Positions 8,153 through 16,000 of a stretch of DNA of 37,180 nt are shown piece after piece. The first letter of the stretch is position 1; the number at the start of each line of letters is the position of its first letter. The stretch is taken from positions 1 through 37,180 of IMG/VR virus record IMGVR_UViG_3300009408_000020; one strand, written 5' to 3'. This DNA is from a virus. A model generated the notes under the pieces. It saw nothing but the letters and a program-made list of their open reading frames with translations, did no database searches and was not told the origin of the DNA. The translations under genes and the position numbers were made by a program.

Positions 8153-9958
8153 ATGAAAGCTTGGGATGAATTACCTCGATTTAGTAGAGAGTTATACAAA
8201 GCTACCTACTTTAAAGAGCATGATGACTTTGAGTCTTGGTCACATAGAATATCTCATAAATATGCTAATGATGAAGCTCACGGTAACCGTATAAAGTCTT
8301 ACATCCAAAGAAAATGGTTTCATCCATCAACACCAATTGCCTCTGATAGAGGTTTACCAATCGCTTGCTATGTTTCACATGTAGGTGATAGTAATAAAAA
8401 TATCTTTGACTCATATCATGAAGGTGCCTGGTTAGGTGCTCTTGGTGGTGGTCGTGGTGTTTATTGGGGAGATGTTGGTGCTCAAGGTAGACCAATTGGT
8501 AAGTATGATAAACAATTTACTTGGCAAGAAATTCAAGACAATGATGATATTCCAAAAAGTCCTGGTGTAGTACCATTTCTGGGTGTATCTGATAGAGCAA
8601 CCTATGCAATCTCACAGGCAGGAACTAGACGTTCTACTGAAGCTGCTTATCTACCGATTTACCATGCAGATATTCTAGCATTCAAGGATATTCGTTTAGA
8701 AACTGGTTCAAGAGATAGACGGATGCCAAACTTACATCACGGTATAGCTATTACAGATGATTTCATGAGAGCTGTTAATTCACTAGGTACTTGGGACCTA
8801 ATTGAACCTCATACTGGATTAGTTGTAGATACTGTTGATGCTTTTGATTTATGGATGGATTTATTATTGATTCGTAAAACAGAGGCAGGTGAACCATATT
8901 TATTATTCATTGACACAGTCAATAAAGATAACCCTATTGAGTATACAAAAGAAGGTTATATGGTTTTCTCAAGCAATATATGTACAGAAATTGTTGGAGC
9001 TACTGCTCCTGATATGACTGCAGTATGTTGTCTTGCAAGTCTAAATGTTGAACAGTGGGATGACTATGCTGATGAAATTGAACAAGTAATGAAAGATATA
9101 TCTGATTATCTCTCCAATGTATTATTGTACACATTGAGAGAAACAGAGGGTAGACCTGAATTTGCTCGTGTTCAAAAGTTTATTGAGGACACAATGGAGA
9201 TTGGTATTGGTATTATGGGCTTAGGTTCATTATTTCAAAAACATCATATTCCATTTGAATCACCAATGGCTAAGGGCTTGAACCAACAAATTATGACTGC
9301 AGTGAAAAATGCAAGTGATAAGGTTCAGGCTGAAGTTAGTAAATCTGAGCGTTGTGGGCTTAGCAAGAAACATGATACACATAAGCGTAATTTACACTCA
9401 ATAGCTATTGCACCTACAATGAGTATTAGTACTCTAAGTGGGTTATGTAGTTCAGGGATAGAGCCATGGGTTGCTAACAGCTTCACTAAAAAAGTACCTA
9501 CAGGTAGTTATACTATACGTAATAAGTACTTAGAGCAGGTAATGATTAACCATATTAGTGAACGAGCTAACCAAGGGTTTCCTGAAGATACTAATTGGTA
9601 TGAAGACCAGTGGAAGTCTATCAATAAGCATGCTGGGTCAGTTCAACACTTGCAATGGATGTCGGACTATGATAAAGATGTATTTAAAACTGCATTTGAG
9701 ATAGACCAACGAGCAGTTATTAGTCATGCAGCTGATAGACAACGAATTATGATAAATGAGCAAGCACAGAGTATTAATATATTCATGCCTGCAGAAGTTA
9801 CTTATGAAGAGTTGTATGCAGTACACATGATGGCGTGGGAAGAAGGCTTGAAGTCTTTATACTACTTACGTTCTGAACCTGCTATACAAGCTGATGTAGC
9901 ACATAAAGAAAGACAACCAATTACGTTAGATGATGACGTATGTGTTGCCTGTACTTAA
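8153..9958 (+). CDS. nrdA: Class I ribonucleoside-diphosphate reductase, large (alpha) subunit
   Basis: Reduces ribonucleotides to deoxyribonucleotides for phage DNA synthesis, together with NrdB encoded downstream. Active-site elements are in place: C72 in IACYVS, the N275-I-C277-T-E279 triad, C292 in AVCCLASLN as the redox partner, the PTMSIST phosphate-binding turn, the YY pair in GLKSLYYLRS, and the C-terminal shuttle cysteines C597 and C600 in DDDVCVACT. At 601 residues it is shorter than the E. coli enzyme (761) and begins directly with the catalytic core, so it lacks the N-terminal ATP cone and is probably free of dATP inhibition. A tad2-like gene separates it from nrdB. Confidence 0.93.
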   Translation: MKAWDELPRFSRELYKATYFKEHDDFESWSHRISHKYANDEAHGNRIKSYIQRKWFHPSTPIASDRGLPIACYVSHVGDSNKNIFDSYHEGAWLGALGGGRGVYWGDVGAQGRPIGKYDKQFTWQEIQDNDDIPKSPGVVPFLGVSDRATYAISQAGTRRSTEAAYLPIYHADILAFKDIRLETGSRDRRMPNLHHGIAITDDFMRAVNSLGTWDLIEPHTGLVVDTVDAFDLWMDLLLIRKTEAGEPYLLFIDTVNKDNPIEYTKEGYMVFSSNICTEIVGATAPDMTAVCCLASLNVEQWDDYADEIEQVMKDISDYLSNVLLYTLRETEGRPEFARVQKFIEDTMEIGIGIMGLGSLFQKHHIPFESPMAKGLNQQIMTAVKNASDKVQAEVSKSERCGLSKKHDTHKRNLHSIAIAPTMSISTLSGLCSSGIEPWVANSFTKKVPTGSYTIRNKYLEQVMINHISERANQGFPEDTNWYEDQWKSINKHAGSVQHLQWMSDYDKDVFKTAFEIDQRAVISHAADRQRIMINEQAQSINIFMPAEVTYEELYAVHMMAWEEGLKSLYYLRSEPAIQADVAHKERQPITLDDDVCVACT

Positions 9959-9967
9959 AGGAAAAAT

Positions 9968-10411
9968 ATGGAAGCATATATTGGAACCAAGCTTATTAAT
10001 GCGAAAGCAATGAATAGATTGGAATATAATAAGTTTAGAGGTTGGGAATTACCCAAAGATGAGAATGGTACAGATGAGGGTTATCTTGTTGAATACACAG
10101 ATGGGGGAGAAGTAAATACTTCAGAATATGAAGGTTATGTTAGCTGGTCACCTAAAAATGTGTTTGAGAAAGCTTATAAAGCATCTGGAGAATTATCTTT
10201 TGGTGCTGCTATTGAGTTATTAAAACAAGGTAGAAAAGTTGCCCGTAAGGGTTGGAATGATATGTTCTTATTCCTTGATACTAGTTCTACATTTAATGTA
10301 AACAATCCACCTCAACCTTGTATTATTATGAAGACTGCTGATGGTAGAGTAGTACCATGGTTAGCTAGTCAGTCTGATATGTTAGATACTGGCTGGGTAA
10401 TTATATCATGA
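9968..10411 (+). CDS. DUF2829 / Tad2-like protein with an N-terminal extra domain (putative anti-Thoeris)
   Basis: Residues about 75-147 match DUF2829: LSFGAAIELLKQGRKVARKG, then MFLFLD, IIMKTADGRVVPWLASQSDM and a closing GWVII. Tad2, an inhibitor of the bacterial Thoeris defence that sequesters a signalling nucleotide, belongs to this family. The first 70 residues form a separate small domain ending in EGYVSWSPKNVFEKAYK, a module seen at the start of other phage proteins. AAAGGAAAAAT precedes the ATG, and the stop overlaps the nrdB start as ATGA. The family call is strong; an anti-defence role follows from Tad2 and is not proven here, since many DUF2829 proteins are untested. Confidence 0.8.
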   Translation: MEAYIGTKLINAKAMNRLEYNKFRGWELPKDENGTDEGYLVEYTDGGEVNTSEYEGYVSWSPKNVFEKAYKASGELSFGAAIELLKQGRKVARKGWNDMFLFLDTSSTFNVNNPPQPCIIMKTADGRVVPWLASQSDMLDTGWVIIS

Positions 10412-11042
10412 GTAATTTACTAAACCGCTCTACTGCACTACCCGTGTATAGAGAGGCCTCTGGGATGCACTATCCTTGGGCTGAGGATTTTACTAAAACA
10501 TTGATGGATATGTTCTGGAAATTTGACTCAATTGAGTTAGGTAAAGATGTAGAGGACTTTGCTAAGGCTAGTCCTAAGGAGCGTTCAGACATTATCAACA
10601 TACTTCGATTGTTCACACAAAATGAAGTTATGGTTGGTCATGGATATACAAAGCTTGCATCTATATTCAAACCAGAGGAAGTACTTAATTGGCTGAATTA
10701 TGCCAATGGTACTGAAGTGACACATAAGATGGCATATAGTCTGTTTACAGAAACTGTATTACCAAACACAAATGTGTACACTGAGTTCCTTGACATTAAT
10801 GTTATGGCTACTAAAACTACTTATCTTGATAAAGCTAAAGTACGTAAATGGGAAGACTATAAAGCTGTTGGTTTAACTGACGCTGAGGTAGACTTTGAAT
10901 TTCGTAGAGCTGTAGCTAGGATGTTAGCACTATATGGAGGTGGGACTGAATTAGTTTCACTGTATGCCCAGTTTGCAATATTACTAGCATATCAGATGGA
11001 TGGAAAGTATCCAGGACTATGTCAAATTGTGGAATACTCGAT
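10408..11042 (+). CDS. nrdB: Ribonucleoside-diphosphate reductase, small (beta) subunit, exon 1
   Basis: The first exon encodes the N-terminal 211 residues of NrdB, which houses the di-iron and tyrosyl radical centre. Visible ligands are the Asp of KDVEDF, Glu and His of GTEVTHKMAY with the radical Tyr four residues after the His, and the Glu of GGTELVSLY. The exon runs to ACTCGAT, with the last base at 11042 forming the U of the splice-site U-G pair. Without splicing, translation stops at the TAG at 11053-11055. Joined to 11376-11784 the protein has 347 residues, the usual NrdB length. Its start overlaps the stop of the tad2-like gene. Confidence 0.92.
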
Positions 11043-11375
11043 TAACTCCAACTAGTCGAGTTTAAAGAAATTGAATTGCTGGAAAGCCCTTAGAGCCTTG
11101 TAAACTACAACGTAACCTGTGAAGGTAAGCGTGAATGTTTGAAAATTACAAGGGTTGGGTAATCAGCAGCTAAGCTACTTACTATTAAGTTAAAGTAGAA
11201 AGTTCAACGACCATCGAAAACCTGTTTTCACAAGCAGAGTTAGTAGAGTACAGCCAAGTGGCTGGAAGCGGTTTCCTTCCTTTACGGGAAGATGATATGG
11301 TCTAGTCTTATGTGAAAGCATAAGCTGCAGGTAGAGCTGCGAATGTAAATTAACGACTTACATTGAATATAAACG
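11043..11375 (+). ncRNA. Self-splicing group I intron (IA2-like) in nrdB
   Basis: A 333-nt intron with no ORF of note. The 5' splice site is fixed by P1: exon ACTCGAT (11036-11042) pairs with the guide GTCGAGT (11055-11061), giving a terminal U-G pair. The intron ends in G at 11375, and joining there restores the codon ATA and the reading EYSI-RDEYVHG. Core elements resemble those of T4 td/nrdB-type introns: P-like AATTGCTGGAAA near 11074, Q-like AATCAGCAGC at 11161, R-like GTTCAACGACC at 11202 and S-like AAGATGATATGGTC near 11289. No homing endonuclease is encoded. Confidence 0.92.
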
Positions 11376-11784
11376 AAGAGATGAGTATGTCCATGGTATG
11401 GGTAACTGTAATTTATTTCGTGATTATATTTCTGAGAACCAAGATATTTGGGATGATGAGTTAAAGCGTGATATTTATGGCGGTATGAGAGAACTTGTAT
11501 CTTATGAAGAGGCCCTAGTTGATTATATTGACCCAGAGCATGTAGATAAAGATAAATGTAAAGAGTACGTTAGATACCAAGCAGACCAGGCTCTTAAAGA
11601 GTTGGGTATGAAGGCTAACTTTGATATTGAAGTAAACCCATTTCCATTTATGGAAGAGGTTACTGGTACAATACTTACTGATTTTTTCAGTGGTAAGGTA
11701 ACAGCATATAGTCGCAAAATGCTAGGTACTAGAGAAGGTCTTCGTGCGAAGATTAAATCCAAATTAGGGGAACCAAATGAGTAA
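11376..11784 (+). CDS. nrdB: Ribonucleoside-diphosphate reductase, small (beta) subunit, exon 2
   Basis: The second exon begins with AAGAGATGAG and supplies the RDEYVHG motif, whose Glu and His are the last two iron ligands. The C-terminal part (NPFPFMEEV, then TDFFSGKVTAYSRK) is typical of the NrdB end that docks on NrdA. An internal ATG at 11398 could be mistaken for a gene start, but the sequence before it is the conserved ligand motif, so this is an exon and not a separate gene. The end overlaps the next gene by 8 nt. Confidence 0.92.
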
Positions 11785-12085
11785 AACTAATGATGCAGGT
11801 GAAGCTACTGATTTATCAGTAGAAGAAACCCTAAAGCAACGAGGTAATCGTTATGGTGAATTTACTAATCACGCTGAGCTATCTCAGGGTTTAAAGAATA
11901 TGTTTGTACAACACGTTAAATTGTTTGGACAACCAGAAAACTTTACTGATAGTATGATAGAAGCTGCTGAGATGATTATGCACAAATTAGCTAGGATTGC
12001 CAATGGTGACCCAACTTATGATGACAATTGGCGTGATATTGCAGGTTATGCACAATTAATAGTTGATGAGATTAATGCAAAATGA
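11777..12085 (+). CDS. DUF6378-like phage protein, 102 aa
   Basis: The sequence LKQRGNRYGEFTNHAELSQG followed by MIEAAEMIMHKLARIANGDP and DNWRDIAGYAQLIVDEI is characteristic of a widespread small phage family (DUF6378). These are all-helical proteins of about 90-100 residues with a conserved RGxRYGxF start. Their function is not known; the position beside ribonucleotide reductase and a MazG-like protein suggests nucleotide metabolism. It overlaps nrdB by 8 nt and the next small gene by an ATGA, so it is translated as part of the same operon. Confidence 0.75.
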   Translation: MSKTNDAGEATDLSVEETLKQRGNRYGEFTNHAELSQGLKNMFVQHVKLFGQPENFTDSMIEAAEMIMHKLARIANGDPTYDDNWRDIAGYAQLIVDEINAK

Positions 12086-12258
12086 CAGATGCAGAAATTT
12101 ATAAAAAAATTGATGCGATAAAAATATCTGAGGCACCTATAGAAGTTAGAGAGAAAGCTATATTAGAATTAGAAGCTAGACTTAGTACTAACAACTCTTC
12201 TAATGTAGCACATCAACAACTTATAGATGGTGCACCAGATTACGATATTGATGATTAA
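12082..12258 (+). CDS. Small acidic protein, 58 aa
   Basis: A short gene that begins in the ATGA stop-start overlap of the preceding gene and ends in TAA. The protein starts MTDAEIYKKIDAIKISEAPI, continues with a helical Glu/Ala/Leu-rich stretch and ends in the acidic tail GAPDYDIDD. Coupling, frame and protein-like composition support it as real. I do not recognise the family. The acidic end could contact a basic partner, but no function is assigned. Confidence 0.65.
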   Translation: MTDAEIYKKIDAIKISEAPIEVREKAILELEARLSTNNSSNVAHQQLIDGAPDYDIDD

Positions 12259-12276
12259 AATATAAGGAACTAAGTC

Positions 12277-12738
12277 ATGAACTTAAACCCAATCAAACAG
12301 ATATATAAGTTTAACCAAGAAGCTGGTTTATTAGTGAAAGGTTACTCAGATGGACGTGAGTGTGCCTTCCCAATTGAAGAAGCTTTAGAAGGTTTTAATA
12401 CTACTGAACTATTAGGGCAGTTACAAATGGAATCTGGGTCAAGCCCTAAGGACATCTCAAGAAAGATTATTGATTTAACTATCAATGGTACAGACTTAGA
12501 AGATGTAGATAGACTTGATAAACACTTAGATACTATTGTATTTGCTCTTGGTTCAATTTACAAACTTGGTCTAAACCCACAAGAAGCTATGAAAGCTCTT
12601 GGAATTGTAGCTGATGCTAATATGCAAAAGCTAACTGTAGGTACTGATGAAGAGGGTAAACAAATGAAACCTGAGGGTTTTATACCACCTGAACAGCAAC
12701 TACAGAAACTACTTGATACTATCAAAGCAAGAAGATAG
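12277..12738 (+). CDS. MazG/PRA-PH-like all-alpha nucleotide pyrophosphohydrolase
   Basis: A 153-aa helical protein with the layout of phage phosphoribosyl-ATP pyrophosphohydrolase-like (all-alpha NTP-PPase) proteins: KQIYKFNQEAGLL at the start, DRLDKHLDTIVFALGSIYKL in the middle, NPQEAMKALGIVADANMQKL next, and a Lys/Pro-containing PEGFIPPEQQLQKLL end. Family members hydrolyse nucleoside triphosphates, and the N-x-x-K element (ANMQK) is typical of the substrate and metal region. A role in nucleotide-pool or alarmone control beside ribonucleotide reductase is likely. AAGGAACTAAGTC precedes the ATG. It is the last protein gene of the rightward operon before the hairpin-tRNA junction. Confidence 0.7.
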   Translation: MNLNPIKQIYKFNQEAGLLVKGYSDGRECAFPIEEALEGFNTTELLGQLQMESGSSPKDISRKIIDLTINGTDLEDVDRLDKHLDTIVFALGSIYKLGLNPQEAMKALGIVADANMQKLTVGTDEEGKQMKPEGFIPPEQQLQKLLDTIKARR

Positions 12739-12742
12739 TTAT

Positions 12743-12762
12743 AACCTAGGGTAACCTAGGTT
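12743..12762 (+). terminator. Perfect 8-bp hairpin after the rightward operon (terminator-like, no T-run)
   Basis: AACCTAGG (12743-12750) and CCTAGGTT (12755-12762) pair perfectly around a GTAA tetraloop, 4 nt after the stop of the MazG-like gene. The downstream bases are TGACTCCCCC, not a T-run, so it is not a classical intrinsic terminator for a bacterial polymerase. It could stop the phage RNA polymerase, protect the 3' end of the mRNA or separate the operon from the tRNA gene. Confidence 0.45.
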
Positions 12763-12777
12763 TGACTCCCCCATTAA

Positions 12778-12819
12778 GTGTTAGTAGGTACTAGTAGTCT
12801 TACGATATAAAACTAACAC
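12778..12819. repeat. 8-bp inverted repeat with 26-nt loop upstream of the tRNA
   Basis: GTGTTAGT (12778-12785) is repeated as ACTAACAC (12812-12819), so an 8-pair stem can form on either strand around a 26-nt loop. It ends 12 nt before the tRNA. It may be a bidirectional terminator stem between the converging blocks, a tRNA processing element or a protein-binding site; no T-run accompanies it. Confidence 0.4.
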
Positions 12820-12831
12820 CAGACCTTCAAT

Positions 12832-12907
12832 ATGCCCGTAACTCAGTTAGTAGAGTATCAGATTTCAAATCTGAAAGTCATAGGTGCAAATCCTATCGGG
12901 TATACCA
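12832..12907 (+). tRNA. tRNA with anticodon UCA (UGA-reading, suppressor-type)
   Basis: All parts of a 76-nt class I tRNA are present. The acceptor pairs ATGCCCG (12832-12838) with CGGGTAT (12897-12903), the D stem is ACTC/GAGT, the anticodon stem TCAGA/TCTGA is perfect, the variable loop is 5 nt, and the T stem is ATAGG/CCTAT with loop TGCAAAT. A discriminator A and an encoded CCA (12905-12907) follow. The 7-nt loop TTTCAAA fixes the anticodon as TCA (12865-12867), which reads UGA. It lacks the long variable arm of tRNA-Sec, -Ser and -Leu. The charged amino acid is unknown; Trp is possible, though bacterial Trp tRNAs usually have G73. Confidence 0.88.
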
Positions 12908-12926
12908 TCCATAAAAAGGTCCAATC

Positions 12927-13034
12927 ATGTTAGCTTTATTTACACCAGGCAAGATAAAAATTGCTGTTAATGTATTGATTTTAGTAGGAAGTATTCTATA
13001 TGAAGTCAACGCACAAAAGTATAGAGGGGCTTAG
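12927..13034 (+). CDS. Possible 35-aa single-span membrane protein
   Basis: A short ORF directly after the tRNA, with AAAAAGGT about 7 nt before its ATG. The product has a basic lead (MLALFTPGKIKI), a hydrophobic span of about 15 residues (AVNVLILVGSILYEV) and a short polar C-terminus, ending in TAG 8 nt before the converging end of the vRNAP gene. Topology and ribosome binding site suggest a real small membrane protein, perhaps lysis- or exclusion-related, but no family is recognised. Confidence 0.5.
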   Translation: MLALFTPGKIKIAVNVLILVGSILYEVNAQKYRGA

Positions 13035-13042
13035 AAACCTCC

Positions 13043-16000
13043 CTATCCAAATACTTTTGTAGGAAATACTACATCTAATCCTAAGTTAGGAGTATGAAAT
13101 ATATTTCGTTCAAAGATATTAGCATCAAATATAGTGGAACCTCCCCCGATATTTAGCAAATCATTTAACATAATTGTGAACATTGCATTTACAGGGTTAT
13201 TACGTAAACTTCTGAACATAATTCTCTGAATTCTTGATGTAAATGATATAAAACTCGTTACACCCGTTTGCTCTAGAAATCTAAACTCTCTAGGTATATT
13301 TACCTTATAGTCAATGAAGTTCTCTAAAGCTTCTTGTGCTGCAACATCACTCAATGCCTTCAACTCATCTGTAGAAGGTTTTCTCTTCTTGTCTTTAACA
13401 AAATTCTTAACCTTAACATCTATATTATTCTCATAGTCAACAACTTTAGCAACAACATCTACTGCCTGTACTGCTGCAGAACCTACTGCTACCATTGAAG
13501 TACCTGGCGTACCTAAATACTCTTGTATATAAGCACTAATGTCATCTCGCTCTTTAATATCTTTGATATGTTCACCCATCTCTTTTAAAGATGCTGCAAT
13601 GGCTTGAGGGCTTGCTGCTTTTGTTTTTGACCCAAGTTTGTTAGCAACTGCTATTAATAGGTCTTCACCATTAACACCAAACTTACTAAACTTCATTATT
13701 GACTTACCAGCTATATTTAAAGACCCTTTATCATCTTTAAATAGGTAGTTAAGTAATGAAGAAACATCATTATGTAACCCAGATAATGTATGTTCATTTT
13801 TACTAGATAACTCAATCGCTAGTGACTGTATAAACCCATTAAAGTGAGCTGCTGCTAATGGATGGTTTTTAATATCATTCTCTAGCTTATTGATACGTTT
13901 TACTAATGAGGGTGTACTCTTAATTCTATTTTGAAACTCTGCTTGAAGTAGATTCTCCCTAATAGTAGTTAAGTCTGCCATATCATTCATAACACGCTTA
14001 GTTTTCGTGTAAATAACATTCACAGGAACATTACGACTCATAAGGTAAGCTACATTAGATATTGCATCTCTAGCTATCTTAGTTGGTGCTGTAATTACCC
14101 AGTGAATCTTCTGTAACAATACGGATTTCTTAAGAATACTAAAGGCTTTATTTAGAGTTGTACCAGTTTCTCCAATTTGGATTTCCTTATACCCCTCAAC
14201 AAAATCTTTCATATCTTTACGAACCAAAGTAACTGAGTCACCAAAATCTCCTGCATCTGACTTAGCATGAGCTTCTGTGTATCTACCTTGTATTTCTTTA
14301 GGTAAATCAGCAAGTGTTACATCTTTAGGTAGTTTAATGTACCAAAGGTGTTCACCTTTCTTGATAGCTTTAACTATGTCTGCAGGCTTAGTCTTACTAT
14401 CATAAGTAAACTTATCTACAATCTCCTCACGGATTGACTGTGTTTCTAATAGCATCATTCTATGAGTATATGCTTTGACTAAACTATATACTGGGTTTCT
14501 TACATAACCAAGAGTATCTAACTCTTTATTCGATAAGATAAGTCTAGCTGGTGCATCAGTATTAGTGACTGCCTTATTAGCTAGTGGGTCAAATTGCCCT
14601 GGCAGTGATAAATTAATATTTGGGTCCATCTTGAGATTTACACCTGCACCAGATTGAAATGATATATCTCCAGCATCTCTATAAATGATACCTGCCTCAG
14701 TCTTAGTAGGTTTTCTAAGTACTTTCCAACCTAATCCGCTAGACATAGCTTTATTAATATTACCAAGAGTAACAACTCTAGTTTCATTATTATTCTTAAA
14801 TACCATGTGATTAAGATTACCTGTATGCTTATCTAATTGATAAGATATAGTTGCATCTAGCTCATTATCTAAAGACTTACTAGCAACAGAGATTTCATAA
14901 AGCTTAGTAAACATATCTGTATGCTTAGAGCTAGAGTTAATCTTAGTTAGTAAGCCATTGATATTAGGTACTTTTTCCATTGCATATAAAGCAGATAACT
15001 TACTTACTTTGTCAGATATACTCGCTGGCAGGTTCAGGTCTGTCTTGTACCCGTGCTTAGGTACTACTTTATCAACATAGTATCCAGCAAGGTCTTTGGC
15101 AATAGCTTTAGCATTTCTCAATTGACCAGCAGTTAACTTAGGGTCACTCTCTAAAGATGCTATCGCATCTGCAATAGTTACATTCCCTTTCAGTATATCA
15201 GTTAGCATACTTGGTTCCAGATTAAATAGTGGAGTTTCACTAAGTAATGCATGTAAACCTTTGATGTCATCTTCAGTATATACCTTAGTAATACCACGCT
15301 GTAATTCATTAATTTCTTTCTGCTCAAAAGAAGCTTTACGTTCCTCAGCATGCAAAGATGCAGTAATGATTTTATTCATTGCTTTATAGTCAAAGTTATC
15401 ATCTAAATTCATATAGATTTTTAACTTACTAATCAATGTATTCTCATCCCACTGACGAGCTATACCATTAAAAGTATCTTTATAGATGCGTGATTTCTTC
15501 ATCATTTTTTTATGATAATCTTTACCATTTAATTTATTAGCTGTAACATCAATAGATAAGTCTAGAGTACTCTGTATAAGTTTAGCCATCTTAGCATCTA
15601 CATTAATAAATGCATCTGATATTGGTTTAGTAATCTTATCTACCCCCTCAGCTTTTTTATCTGAAGGAGAATAAGGTTTATAGTCGTTATTCAGGACATC
15701 AACGAAACCCAATTCAATCTCTGGACTTTGTTTTTTCTCTGAGTACTTAGCATCATGTAATGAACCAAGCAAGTTACCGTAAACAGTATCAAACTCATTA
15801 GGAGATAATCCTAACATTTGCATAAATGCAGCTTTGAATTTATTCCAAATACGAGTACCTACAGGCACTTGCTTAAGTTGTGCAACAAACTTAGGATTAG
15901 TAAGTCCAAGAGTTATAAACTCGTGTAATCGTTCTTTGTTGCCCATACCCTCTAATTTGTCAATTACTGCTGTAAGCTCTGGGTTTAACTTACCTTTTTG

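Noticed and set aside
11398-11784. A separate 128-aa gene starting at the ATG at 11398
   Set aside because: The codons just before this ATG read RDEYVHG, the conserved iron-ligand motif of NrdB, and the P1 pairing places an intron end at 11375; this is exon 2.
12739-12831. A second tRNA or tRNA remnant before the UCA tRNA
   Set aside because: GGTTTGACTCC looks like a T arm, but no acceptor or anticodon stem can be paired with it.
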